64,000 nucleotides of DNA from Sipunculus nudus (Eukaryota > Annelida > Sipuncula > Golfingiida > Sipunculidae). Below are positions 47,108 to 59,172 of this stretch, in pieces. Position 1 is the stretch's first letter; every line of letters starts with the position of its first letter. The notes below the pieces were generated by a model. That model searched no databases. It was given only the letters and a program-made list of their open reading frames with translations, and was not told the origin of the DNA. Made by a program: the position numbers and the translations under genes. The stretch spans positions 37,976,401 through 38,040,400 of the forward strand of contig CM049317.1 in NCBI GenBank assembly GCA_026874595.1, read 5' to 3'.

Positions 47108-48152
47108 GTGATACGAATCAGTTTTAAAATCATACTCAATGACTGAAAGTTGATCGATTAATAATCAATTTTTTTCATTTTATGTGCCATATTATTAACA
47201 TAAAATCTGTTGTATAGATAGCTAAATATTGACAGAGTAAATTAAGCCTAGCATGTACATCACACTGAAAGGTCAAGACTATACTTGTTAATACTTATTC
47301 ACTGCATAAAGATAACATTTATACTGTTTCCTGTTAAGTGTCCATCTTTCTAAAATCTATGAGAGAGTTAGAATATTTCATTGGAATAAAGAGACTTCTT
47401 TTGAATGTGCACACCTGATCGTATATGAAAGCTTATGGAAAAAAATACATGATTTGATGATTTAATTATGAAATGTCCTTTTCCAGAATGATTTCTACCG
47501 ACAATAGACCTGACGATGTATTTTTAAAGGCACAAATGAAAGTATGTGTAAATATGAAGTAATTAACAGTAAGGCTATGGGCTTGGATTTTATTTATTGT
47601 AACTGTAAATAATTATATTATGAATATTTAATAACCAGAATATCTGCAATGTTTTATAGGGAGTAATATAATATAATGTTCCAAACTGCATACAATTAAA
47701 AAAAATAGCCAATAATCAGCAGGTTTGACAAATGACACTGTAAGGTTAGAGATGGTCAGGTTAGCGTGGCTCAGCTCCAAGCAGCAAGCCAAAAAGTTTA
47801 TTAGAATAAAAATGAATGGAGAGAATGAGAAACAGGCAGGCGAATTTAGCTCAGCATCACTGCTAATGTTCAATATGTAAGATACTTGTTTCACAGATTA
47901 TTAAACTCATCAGCTTATTCAAATTGCCATGGACTTTACAAAAGAAAATATGATCAAATTCAAACTTACCTTGGTGTACCTTTTCTGCATTGTTCTCTGC
48001 TAGGAATTTACCCTGCAACTGCTTGCCAGTGTAGTTGTGCACCTTGCACATCTTGCATTTGTACTTTGTTCACAGCTCTAAGTTTGGTAAGGCGTGGAAC
48101 ATTTACGTCATCTTTCCTCTAATCATTGATGCATGTATAGCTCTCTGAACAC
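45571..48152 (-). pseudogene. Exon set carried by the left TIR element
   Basis: On the minus strand, exon b lies at 47970-48152 (acceptor CTTGTGCAG, donor CAAG|GTAAGT), exon c at 46948-47028 (acceptor TTTGTATTTGCAG, donor GAGAG|GTAATT) and exon d starts at 46534 after TTTTGTATGCAG. A poly(A) signal lies at 45571-45576 (TTTATT on the plus strand). The phases of b, c and d agree and would give a Cys-rich protein of about 87 residues beginning MFHALPNLEL, with CKMC and YCLHC pairs. In this copy exon b has a TGA where the other copy has GGA, so the frame is broken early. The product family is not recognised. The alternative is a non-coding spliced RNA. Confidence 0.4.
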
Positions 48153-48483
48153 CTGCACAAGTAGAACAAATTCTAGGAGTATATAAAAACAGAACTGATA
48201 AACATGTAACCAACGAAAGACAATATCAGCACCAGGCATATTAAAAATATTTACAAAGTGCAGGTATATAAATTAATAAACAAAAGTGCTATATTGCATA
48301 TAAAAATAGTAAATATTGGGTCAACAAATGTTTTTACTCAGTGTATAAACAGAAAGGTGCAAAAACAGCATCACATGTGTACAAGGATTTATAAATAGGA
48401 AGCAATATATGCAGTACAGCCTTTATATTACAAAATGATGTAACATTTGTAATTGCATTTACATATACTAGCTATTATAATAT

Positions 48484-48994
48484 AACAAGGGCTACAGGCA
48501 TAATGCAAACCTGCGTAATCTTTCCGGGTTCCCTGATGATAAACTTGACTATTATTTGAAAAGTTATTATTTTTTAAGGTGTGACAAGTACATGTATAAA
48601 GCAATTTTGAATCTTAGTACAAGTATAAATGCGCTCAGTCTGATGCATACTGATGGATGAGATGTGGTATACCCCATTACAAAGGCCTATATGTGAGTGA
48701 GGGAGTGTAAAAAAATCCCATCCAACCCACATTATGAAAGGAAACTGCAACCATGTACAACAGAGTTGGGGGGGGGGTGTCTCTGGCAAATTTTTAGTTG
48801 AGCAAACCTGGACATTACAGATGGTTTCACTAGGCCTTGCTAGAACAATTTGTGTGTGTGTGGGGGGGGGGATCAATGAGCTATGTTTTCCAACAAAAGT
48901 TCAATAACTTTAGTACTGGTATCAGTGAACGACAGTGACAGAGGTGGTGTCTTCCCTGTAGCTCAAATGACTTACAGTCAGCTGAGCTAAAAAG
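48484..48994 (+). mobile_element. Short Helentron-like element inside the left TIR element
   Basis: It begins near ACAAGGGCTACAGG and ends with AGCTCAAATGACT / AGTCAGCTGAGCT hairpin sequence and CTAAAA (about 48961-48994), without an RGAC array. The same insertion is present in inverse orientation in the right copy (about 52376-52890), so it predates the duplication of the TIR element. Confidence 0.6.
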
Positions 48995-49492
48995 GCAGTA
49001 TATTATTATGTGATGTTTAAACTTACATAATTCCTATTCTTAAGAAATAGGAAAGTTGCCATGATGGTATCCAAATCTTCTTTGAATTTGCCACACTGAT
49101 GGAAATGCTTGATCATTTTCTGAAAACATAAACAGTATTTGGCTGTGCCTTAGCAGCCTTAATTTTCAGGCTCTCTCTCCCCCTCTCTCTCTCTCAAAAA
49201 GACTGGCTAAAATGTTAGCACTTTGGCTAGCATGGTATGTTTTTTTTCTTCTAAAACATGTTAAGAAATTTAGGAAATTGTCTCAAAGCTGTTAATTATT
49301 TGTTTAGTTTGTGTTTACTCTCTGTTTAAGCATCTGTTAAAAATATTTAAAAAAAAATAAAAAGACTTTGATATCTTAATTTCTCTGGTTGACATGTAAG
49401 TGGGAAAACCTTATTCAAGGCCTCATTTAAAATCTAGTAAATAAATAATTCAAAACTGTTTTCAGTGGTGCCTTTACCAATATTTCACCTTT

Positions 49493-49547
<55 letters not shown>

Positions 49548-50546
49548 CATGTATATTTATACCATTCATGCATGATATACACCCAGACATGGCCAGGTGT
49601 GTGTGTTAGTGGGTCGGAGGGGGGGGGGGGGGGTTTGCTTCCTTTTTCCTAATTGGCAATTCCCTGAAACTAAAAAAGCCTTTATCATTAATGATAAACA
49701 TTGGCATCAATGCAGGGAATGGGGGTTATATATCCCCCCTCCCCACTTTTTTAACAAGGGGGGATTGGGCAATGTAATCATCCCCAACACTGATATTGAG
49801 CAAGTATAACAATTACTTTTATATATTGGACATGTAATATATTATTAATTAGAAAACTTGACTTTGTTTCCATTTCTGAGTTAACTGAAATATAAGGTTA
49901 TCTAATAATCTAAACATGGTTTAGAGTTGACATTTAATGGAAACATAAAACCTGCACTTAATTAATATATAATATCAACATCACACAAATATCACACATT
50001 ATAAAAGGTGTATATATATAATATATATACACATATATACATAATATATATTTCCATTTCAATCACTCTTCTACCCCTGCCAGTGACAGTCGCCCCCCCC
50101 CCCCCCAACTGAGGGAACACACGAACGAGACTGGCCTCGTACCACTATACCATTACCAACGTACACTATACACCAGTATTAGAATAACAACTAACACAGT
50201 AAACAGGTTTATGCCTACATATTAAAGAAGAACATTTTACCAATGAAGATGCTGGGTAACTTCTGCGACTTTCAGCAGCCAGCAGACGGACAAAAATGGC
50301 TCCTCTTCCCGCCGTGGAGTCAAAAGATCCAGGATGTTGACGTCATGAGTGGCCCCGCTGATCACATGACGCGCGGTTTATTTCATCTGTACCGTCTGCT
50401 TTACACACGTGTCACACCATTTTCACAGACGCTCATCATTTTACGTTGCATTTGCGCGTTATTCAACGCACAAGAGCGTCTACATTGCAAAGCGGCGTAA
50501 ATTTACAGTCTTATGCGCCGTTATTTTACGGTAATTTTTAACAGTG

Positions 50547-50827
50547 TAGAGTGTTTGGTTGGCTTCCATGCAGTCTTTCCTTTTAAACCTTGCTACCCAA
50601 GTGCCGGAGATTTCCGTTTTAAATCTGGCAAACGTCTGTTTTCAAAATGATCTAAATTCCGCTTTTTCCAGCAGTATTTACTGAAGCGCGGGGCAAACAG
50701 TGTTAAATTACAAATCATAAGCATTAATACATTGTTTCATGAGCTTATTTTAATACATGTATTTGTATCATTTCAAGTGCTCTTGGCAAGATCCAACAAG
50801 CGGCATCCAAATACTAAAACAGTCGTA
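50547..50827. other. Unique spacer between the two TIR elements
   Basis: 281 bp with no similarity seen to either arm. TA dinucleotides sit at both junctions. No gene. Confidence 0.6.
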
Positions 50828-50929
50828 CACTGTTAAAAATTACCGTAAAATAACGGCGCATAAGACTGTAAATTTACGCCGCTTTGCAATGTAGACGCTC
50901 TTGTGCGTTGAATAACGCGCAAATGCAAC

Positions 50930-51132
50930 GTCAAATGATGAGCGTCTGTGAAAATGGTGTGACACGTGTGTAAAGCAGACGGTACAGATGAAATAAACCG
51001 CGCGTCATGTGATCAGCGGGGCCACTCATGACGTCAACATCCTGGATCTTTTGACTCCACGGCGGGAAGAGAAGCCATTTTGTCCGTCCGCTGGCTGCTG
51101 AAAGTCACAGAAGTTACCCTGCATCTTCATTG
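50930..51132 (+). promoter_or_regulatory. GC-rich promoter-like block with CRE in right TIR element
   Basis: A CpG-containing island in AT-rich surroundings, with a perfect CRE palindrome TGACGTCA at about 51028-51035, CACGTG at about 50964, and GTCATGTGAT. It ends in a possible splice donor (TTG|GTAAAA at 51132/51133). The same block is at about 50243-50450 in the left copy in inverse orientation. It lies upstream of exons b-d, so it may be the promoter of the carried transcription unit. This is inferred from position and composition only. Confidence 0.4.
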
Positions 51133-51829
51133 GTAAAATGTTTTTCTTTAATATGTAGGCATAAATCTGTTTACTGTTTTAGTTGTTATTTTAATACTGT
51201 GTAATAGTGTATGTTGGTAATGGTATAGTGGTACGAGGCCAGTCTCGTTCATGTGTTCCCTCAGTTTGGGGGGGGGGGGGGCGACTGTCACTGGCAGGGG
51301 TAGAAGAGTGATTGAGTTGGAAATATATATTATGTAGGCTATATATGTGAATATATATATTATATATATATACACATTTTATAATGTGTGACATTTGTGT
51401 GATCTTGATATTATATATTAATTAAGTGCAGGTTTTATGTTTCCATTAAATGTCAACTCTAAACCATGTTTAGATTATTAGATAACCTTACATTTCAGTT
51501 AACTCAGAAATGGAAACAAAGTCAAGTTTTCTAATTATTGATATATTACATGTCCAACATATGAAAATAATTTTTACTTGCTCAATATCAGTGTTGGGGA
51601 TGATTACATTGACCAATCCCCCCTTGTTAAAAAAGTGGGGGGGGGGGATATATAACCCCAATTCCCTGCATTGATGCCAATGTTTTTCATTAATGATTAA
51701 GTCTTTTTTAGTTTCAGGGAATTGCCAATTAGGAAAAAGGAAGCAACTCCCCCCCGCCCCCGACCCACAAACACACACACCTGGCCATGTCTGGGTGCAT
51801 ATCATGCATGAATGGTATAAATATACATG

Positions 51830-51876
<47 letters not shown>

Positions 51877-53229
51877 AAAGGTGGAATATTGGTAAAGGCA
51901 CTATTGAAAACAGTTTTGAATTATTTATTTACTAGATTTTAAATGAGGCCTTGAATAAGGTTTTCCCACTTACACATGTCAACCAGAGAAATTAAGATAT
52001 CAAAGTCCCTTTTTTTTTAAATATTTTAACAGATGCTTAAACAGAGAGTAAAACACAGACCAAACAAATAATTAACAGCTTTGAGACAATTTCCTAAATT
52101 TCTTAACATGTTTTAGAAGAAAAAAACATACCATGCTAGCCAAAGTGCTAACATTTTAGCCAGTCTTTTTGAGAGAGAGAGAGAGAGGGAGAAAGAGCCT
52201 GAAAATTAAGGCTGCTAAGGCACAGCCAAATACTGTTTATGTCTTCAGAAAATGGTCAAGCATTTCCATCAGTGTGGCAAATTCAAAGAAGATTTGGATA
52301 CCATCATGGCAACTTTCCTATTTCTTAAGAATAGGAATTATGTAAGTTTAAACATCACATAATAATATACTGCCTTTTTAGCTCAGCTGACTGTAAGTCA
52401 TTTGAGTTACAGGGAAGACACACCTCTGTCACTGTCGTTCACTGATACCAGTACTAAAGTTGGTATTGAACTTTTGTTGGAAAACATAGCTGATTGATCC
52501 CCCCCCCCCCCCACAAATTGTTCTAGCAAGGCCTAGTGAAACCATCTGTAATATCCAGGTTTGCACAACTGGAAATTTGCCAGAGACCCCCCCCCCCCAA
52601 CTCTGTTGTACAGGGTTGCAATTTCCATTCATAATGTGGGTTGGATGGGGTTTTTGACACCCCCTCACTAACATATAGGCCTTTGTAATGGGGTATACCA
52701 CATCTCATCCATCAGTATGCATCAGACTGAGCGCATTTATACTTGTACTAAGATTCAAAATTGGTAGTACTTGCTTTATACATGTACTTGTCACCCCTTA
52801 AAAAATAATAACTTTTCAAATAAAAGTCAAGTTTATCATCAGGGAACCTGGAAAGATTACGCAGGTTTGCATTATGCCTGTAGCCCTTGTTATATTATAA
52901 TAGCTAGTAAAAATAAAATGAAATTACAAATGTAACATCATTTTGTAATATAAAGGCTGTACTGCATATATATTGCTTCCTATTTATAAATCCTCGTACA
53001 CATGTGATGCTGTTTTTGCACCTTTCTGTTTATACACTGAGTAAAAACATTTGTTGACCCAATATTTACCATTTTTATATGCAATATAGCACTTTTGTTT
53101 ATTAATTTATATACCTGCACTTACTTTGTAAATATTATTAATATGCCTGGTGCTGAGATTGTCTTTCGTTGGTTACATGTTTATCAGTTCTGTTTTTATA
53201 TACTCCTAGAATTTGATCTACTTGTGCAG

Positions 53230-54272
53230 GTGTTCAGAGAGCCATACATGCATCAATGATTAGAGGAAAGATGACGTAAATGTTCCACGCCTTACCAAAC
53301 TTAGAGCTGGGAACAAAGTACAAATGCAAGATGTGCAAGGTGCACAACTACACTGGCAAGCAGTTGCAGGGTAAATTCCTAGCAGAGAACATTGCAGAAA
53401 AGGTACACCAAGGTAAGTTTGAATTTAATCATATTTTCTTTTGTAAAGTCCATGGCAATTTGAATAAGCTGATGAGTTTAATAATCTGTGAAACAAGTAT
53501 CTTACATATTGAACATTAGCAGTGATGCTGACCTAAATTCGCCTGCCTGTTTCTCATTCTCTCCATTCATTTTTATTCTAATAAACTTTTTGGCTTGCAG
53601 CTTGATGGAGCTGAGCCACGCTAACCTGACCATCTCTAACCTTACAGTGTCATTTGTCAAACCTGCTGATTATTGGCTATTTTTTTTTTTTATTTTATGC
53701 AGTTTGGAACATGTTTACTCCCTATAAAACATTGCAGATATTTTGGTTATCGATTATCAATAATATAATTATTTACAGTTACAATAAATAAAATCCAGGC
53801 CCATAACCTTACTGTTAATTACTTCATATTTACACATACTTTCATTTGTGCCTTTAAAAATACATTGTCAGGTCTATTGTCTGTAGAAATCATTCTGGAA
53901 AAGGACATTTCATAATTAAATCATCAAATCATGTATTTTTTTCCATAACCCTTCATATACGATCAGGTATGCACATTAAAAAGAAGTCTCTTTATTCCGA
54001 TGAAATATTCTAACTCTCTCATAGATTTTAGAAAGATGGGCACTTAACAGGAAACAGTATTAATGTTATCCTTATGCAGTGAATAAGTATTAACAAGTAT
54101 AGTCTTGACCTTTCAGTGTGATGTACATGCTAGGCTTAATTTACTCTGTCAATATTTATTTATCTAGACAACAGATTTTATGTTAATAATATGGCACATA
54201 AAATGAAAAAAATGATTATTAATCGATCAACTTTCAGTCACTGAGTATGATATTAAAACTGATTCGTATCAC

Positions 54273-54325
<53 letters not shown>

Positions 54326-55844
54326 TGCATTGTCTGTGTATTTGTATTTGCAGAAGCAAAGCTCCTTTATACAGGATACTGCCTTCACTGTTTGGAGAAT
54401 GCAAGGATAATATGGGATTGAAGATGGAGGAGAGGTAATTCTTTCAATACTATTATATTTATGTTAATATATTCAGCAAGTATTAAAGATAGTTTTAACC
54501 TTTTTTTAAGTAAATACATATATAAAGAAAAATGTTGAAATTGTTTATTTTTTGTGGAGATAGAACAAAATCTTGGCCAGTTATTGTCTGTAATGTAAAT
54601 GTAAAGATATATTTGATATAATAATGTATAATTATTTTCACTTCTAAAGGTTCCCATTGACCATAAGAAAACTATTTTTGTAGTTATTGTTTAAATTTTG
54701 TGAAGAAAGAACAAAAGTTTATTTTCTGTAATGTAAATTGATAGAGCGTCAGACTTTGAAAAAAATCTAAAAAAAAATATAAAAATTAAAGGGATAATTG
54801 CACTGAACTATATTCTTGCATATTTCTCTCATGTTTCTTACATTTACAATCTCTCTTTTCTGTTTATTATTTTGTATGCAGGGAATGAGATCTCCAACAC
54901 CTGTGAATGTTCAAGATGGGGACTGTAACATCACTGTAACATATGGTGGATGGCCAGAAACTGTCAACCCATGCAAGTTATTTCAACTTCCACTGGAGGC
55001 TTGCTATGCGTCATTTTGGATATTTATCCTGGAGTATCCCAAGTGACTAAAAAGACCTTCAGGTTTCTTGATTTTGGGGTAATTGAATGCACCTCTAACT
55101 GCCCTCCCACTGTCAATAGAGCTGGTTGGTCAGATTTAATGTTTTAATGCTGCATTTTCCTCTATAATATATCAACAATATAGGAAATATCAGTTAACGA
55201 CTATTTCACTTTTAATATTCTTGTGTTTAAGTACCTTAATTAAATCAGGTAATTATCTTATTTTTTTATGGAAAAACGTTTACATTTGCACCCTTGTTAC
55301 AGTGTAGGCATTCTCTTCAACTCCCTCCAGTTCGAATTTAATTGATGCAAAAATCATTTATTTACCAAGGACCTTTATTTTGGAATTCATTATCAGAAGC
55401 TTCACACAAAGTAGATGCCTTTACTGTAGAAAGATTTGGTGACATATAAGTTAAATCCATTTCAATTGTTTGACTTGTGTTCTGACCAGCTTTTACTTTA
55501 AAGATACCATTAGTTTACAACAATATAAATTTATTGATGCACTTTTATCTATTTTTCAAAGATACATTATAAATAGATTTGGGCCCCATTGTTAAAAAGA
55601 TCAGCAACCTTAATGAGATAACACACAGCATTCATAATAGTAATCATAATAATATTGCACTAATTGCCAAATTTTATATGTTTAGTTGGAGACGATTTAA
55701 CTGCCATGCAGTGTGGTCAAAATGTTTAAATATGTTTGCTTCCTAATGATGCCTTTTGGAAGATCAGTATAATCTGAATAACTATATACATTAAGTACAC
55801 GTGTTGTACATGTTGATGATCTGTTGAATATTTCATACAATAAA
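53230..55844 (+). pseudogene. Exon set carried by the right TIR element
   Basis: Exon b is 53230-53412 (183 bp, acceptor CTTGTGCAG, donor CAAG|GTAAGT), exon c 54354-54434 (81 bp, acceptor TTTGTATTTGCAG, donor GAG|GTAATT) and exon d starts at 54882 after a long pyrimidine tract and TGCAG. The AATAAA signal is at 55839-55844. The start would be ATG 53280, since all three frames are closed just upstream. Exon b is open here, but exon c has TGA where the left copy has TGC. Each copy thus carries a different stop, and the ancestral frame was open through b and c. The frame starting GMRSPTPVNV in exon d is also open to TAA near 55147. Function unknown. Confidence 0.4.
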
Positions 55845-56500
55845 GAAGTGGTGTGATATTATGTGTGAGCATGCATTTTTAATGCCATTTCCCAAATTAG
55901 CCAAGATGCATTTCCCTCTGTGGATATCCTGATTTGATTTTCGGGACACTTGACTGTCAAACAGAAAGTTACAACTCTATCATCATAAGGAGGTCTGACT
56001 TCGTTCGTAATATTTTTACTGGTAAAATCTAAAAAACATGTTATGAGAAACCTAAAGTACACAGATACAAATAAAGGGTTCGTCCGGAATGACAAGACAG
56101 AAACGTTTTGAGAAAGATTATGGAAACCTGTAACAGTGTATAGCTCCAAGTTCAAAGCACTGTTATTTATTATAAAGTAACAATGTTTTGTTATTCTACA
56201 TATCAAAGCACCGTGAAATAACGGTGCAATGCCCTGATACCAGTTTAAATCACTGTTTATTCACGTCTCTTAGCACTGTAAAATAACGGCATATTGTCTA
56301 GTAAAATAACAGATGCCCGTTATTTCCCGTGGCTAAGCACCGTTTATTTACGTCCCAAAGCGCTGTAAAATTACGGTGCAATGCGACGTTATTTAACGCA
56401 CTGCATTATTTCTTTGCACGTAAAATAACGGTGCATTGCACTGTCAACTTTGCTGCCGGTGCAAAGCACCGTTATTTTACGTGCAACTTTTAACAGTGTA

Positions 56501-58210
56501 AGCAATTTTAGACATTTAACAGTGTGAGATTTCAATGCTACCGTAATGCTAGAAACCAGGCTTATTTTTTTACAGATTATTTCACAAGAGGGTTAACGCA
56601 CAAAATCCGGGGTTCGTCACCTGAAAACGTCTGCATTATTTATATAATTATTACCCGCTACTGGATTTATTGTAAGCGAGGTGCCATCCACGAGCTTCCG
56701 TGTACATGTCAACTGTTAACCTCTGCAGTCACCCGTGAACATTTACGCGCTAAATACGGCACCCTGTGAAAGAGTCACCTGTTTTAATATGTATATTAAC
56801 TGCTGCTTGATTGATTATTGCTACTTTCCTAGCCTTCTTTGCGCGAGTGCTGTGCACCACATAAGAGCCAGTAGGGACTTTCACATCTGTGGGCAGGGAC
56901 GCTGTCAGCCACATCGGACGATCATATTACTGTACGCACGTTTCATGTGATTTGTAAAAGATAGTTTACGGCAAAAATTACATTACAACTACAAATTTTT
57001 TCGCGGTCGCGGAATATCACTGGCTCAACAAGCGGCAAGTCGCTGTCTCTGATTAGGTTTTATTTAACCCAAATAAGTGCCATCCCCGAACCAAAGTCGT
57101 TTGTACAACTTGAACCCAAGGCGCAACAGGAGACCATCTTTTCTGTTTTGTTTTGACACGCTGTTACAAAGAAAGCATGCAGTATGCATACAGCGAGCAC
57201 TGACACAAAGCAAACAGCGTGCAGCCAGCAGTGCTTACGGCCCGGCGTGGCTGCTAATCACAGGTCACACATACAATGGTGATACGTACATCTCTGATCT
57301 TAAGAAACTCATTTTTGCATGACAGAAGTAACGGCAACATTGTACTACTTAAATAAACTTTGCACCAGTTTAAGGAAATATTTAATATATGTTCTAATAT
57401 GCATGTATTACAAAAAATGTGCACTTCTTATATCTTTGCATGTGTATGAATCATACATTGAGAGAAATTTAATCATGTTAAACTGATTACATTTCCATCT
57501 GTCATTTGTAATAAATGAGACAAATACTGGCATAAATATGTATTGAATTATTAAAAAATCGCCAATAAAGATGTTACTTTGTTGAAAAATTGTTAGAAAA
57601 AGATATGCAGATCAATACTTTTTTATTATTTTTTGTTTCCGGACCCTGACTGTTTGCCATTTCAAATCCTTATTTAAATGCCCTTTATTGGATGTGCTGT
57701 GGAATATACATTTTGTACATTCTTCGTTTACCTGTGGAAACTGAACTGTTCTGGATAAATGATCAAGGAGTCAATATTCATTGAGTATACCTTTCTATCC
57801 ATAAGAAATATTTACGCAATGGGCTTTATCAGATGAATATTTTATTTTATACACACTGATACATGGTTTGATCACATTTGCAATTATTTATTCATTACTA
57901 GTATGAAAATGTACGTTTAAATATCATTATACCAATATATTACTATATTGATCGAATTACATAATATGTCCTAGAAATGTATTTCACAACAAAGAGCTAG
58001 ACACCCATTATCAAACTGTACAAAACGGAGGGACATTTAATTGTATATACAGCAAAACTTGTATAAGTTCCCTGTAATATACATGGCATATGCAAGAAAT
58101 GTAGCTGAGACCAACAGAAAATAGCAAATACAAGGTAACCCTGTATGTAAGAGGCATTGAGCTAGTGGGAGTGAGCGGGACGTTGTATAATTAACTCCTT
58201 TGACCTGATC
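56501..58210. other. Unassigned sequence
   Basis: No gene, RNA or element end is recognised. ORFs at 56524, 56735 and 57077 (71-81 codons) show no known motif. The left half is GC-richer, the right half AT-rich. Confidence 0.4.
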
Positions 58211-58214
58211 ATGT

Positions 58215-59015
58215 TGTTACAGGTGCTCTTTTTATTGTGTGACACGGGCATAACTCCTGTTGTTACACCCTCGCCGGGCCGTTTGTTGCATTCGCAGTTT
58301 AGTCCGTACTGGTTGAACTCTCGTTGTCATGTTAGCCTTGGGCTTTCTCGACATGTAGACACACACACAGCGATGTTCTTCTAGATGATTCCTTTAACGC
58401 GTGTTTACTGTGTTGTGTAAGATCTTTTAGACTGTTCGAGAAGTGGAAAATTCTCGGCTTGGGGTGAAGAGTATATAAAGGGGCTGTGTTTTAGAGCCAG
58501 GAGAGAGAGCAGAGAAGCTTTCCAGCGGACGCAGAAGCGTGTGTGTCGGTTTCTGGGACCTTATCCGACGAGTGCGGCAATTATAGATTTTCTTCAGACT
58601 TTCTCCTGGATTTTTATGACGAGTCTTGTTTGGACTTCAGTTTACTTTTTGGATTAATACAAGAGCTTTACATGAGACTGTCATTCTCGAGAGTATACAT
58701 TTAAAAAACTTATCGTTGTGACGGTGGTGGTATCCAGGTACTGTGCACTTTGTTTATTTTACTGTGTGATTGTATTGATTTGTTGTTATACCGCTGTTTT
58801 ACTGTATAATTGTATTGATTTTGTGTATTGTATTGTTAGGGTTGTTTTAAGAATAAATTGTGGTTATTTGTTAACAAAAAACCACGGACTTCTTTATTCA
58901 TTTCCCCAGACATTTCACGCTGCCTTGTGTTACAGATTCTGATTTTTTTTATCTCCATTACAAAATTTTGAGTTCATCTCGCATACATGATCTGTTTATA
59001 ATAGGTTCCGTAATA
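58215..59015 (+). repeat. 5' LTR with TATA box and poly(A) signal
   Basis: It starts TGTTACAGG and ends CCGTAATA (the partner LTR ends CCGTAACA). It contains TATATAAAG at 58472-58480 and AATAAA at 58852-58857, placed as expected for U3/R. The same LTR occurs alone at 41017-41807 on the other strand. Confidence 0.85.
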
Positions 59016-59021
59016 TAAAAT

Positions 59022-59039
59022 TGGGGGCTCCTCCGGGAT
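59022..59039 (+). promoter_or_regulatory. Primer-binding site, tRNA-Pro type
   Basis: TGGGGGCTCCTCCGGGAT lies six bases after the 5' LTR. It differs at one base from the complement of the tRNA-Pro 3' end that is used, for example, by gammaretroviruses. This fixes the 5' LTR border and the element's orientation. Confidence 0.8.
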
Positions 59040-59172
59040 GCTTAATAGTTTTGACAATTTATTAGGCCTTGACCTGAACATTGTTTTATCATACATTGTT
59101 TACAAGACTGCATATTGTTTAAGGAACATTGTTCACAGGATTTATCTCAGTGTTTTTTTGGTATTGTTTTGA

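Larger units (their letters stand above)
44919..50546 (-). mobile_element. 5.6-kb TIR element, left copy (CACTG ends)
   Basis: It is bounded by CACTGTTAAAAG...CTTTTTAACAGTG-type ends, with TA on both sides (44917-44918 and 50547-50548). The outer 330 bp is filled with subterminal repeats of the form ATAACGGTGC-TTTGCACCGTTATTT, as in transposons whose transposase binds subterminal motifs. CACTG ends with such repeats fit the CACTA/EnSpm group, but a TA duplication would also fit other DNA transposons. The interior carries exon-like pieces on the minus strand and no recognisable transposase. Its near-identical inverted partner is 50828-56498. Confidence 0.75.
50828..56498 (+). mobile_element. 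5.6-kb TIR element, right copy (inverted relative to left)
   Basis: It starts CACTGTTAAAAATTACCG (50828) and ends ACTTTTAACAGTG (56498), flanked by TA (50826-50827, 56499-56500). It is the reverse complement of 44919-50546 along its whole length, with scattered substitutions and microsatellite length changes. The outer end holds the same GGTGC/GCACC subterminal repeats (about 56160-56480). The order from the inner end is: GC-rich promoter-like block, a first-exon candidate ending TTCATTG|GTAAAA at 51132, the nested Helentron-like piece, exons b, c and d, then a poly(A) signal. No transposase is recognisable. Confidence 0.75.

Noticed and set aside
44919..56498. A single 11.6-kb palindromic transposon
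   Set aside because: Each half has complete terminal repeats at both of its own ends and TA at all four junctions, with a unique 281-bp spacer, so two elements is the simpler reading.
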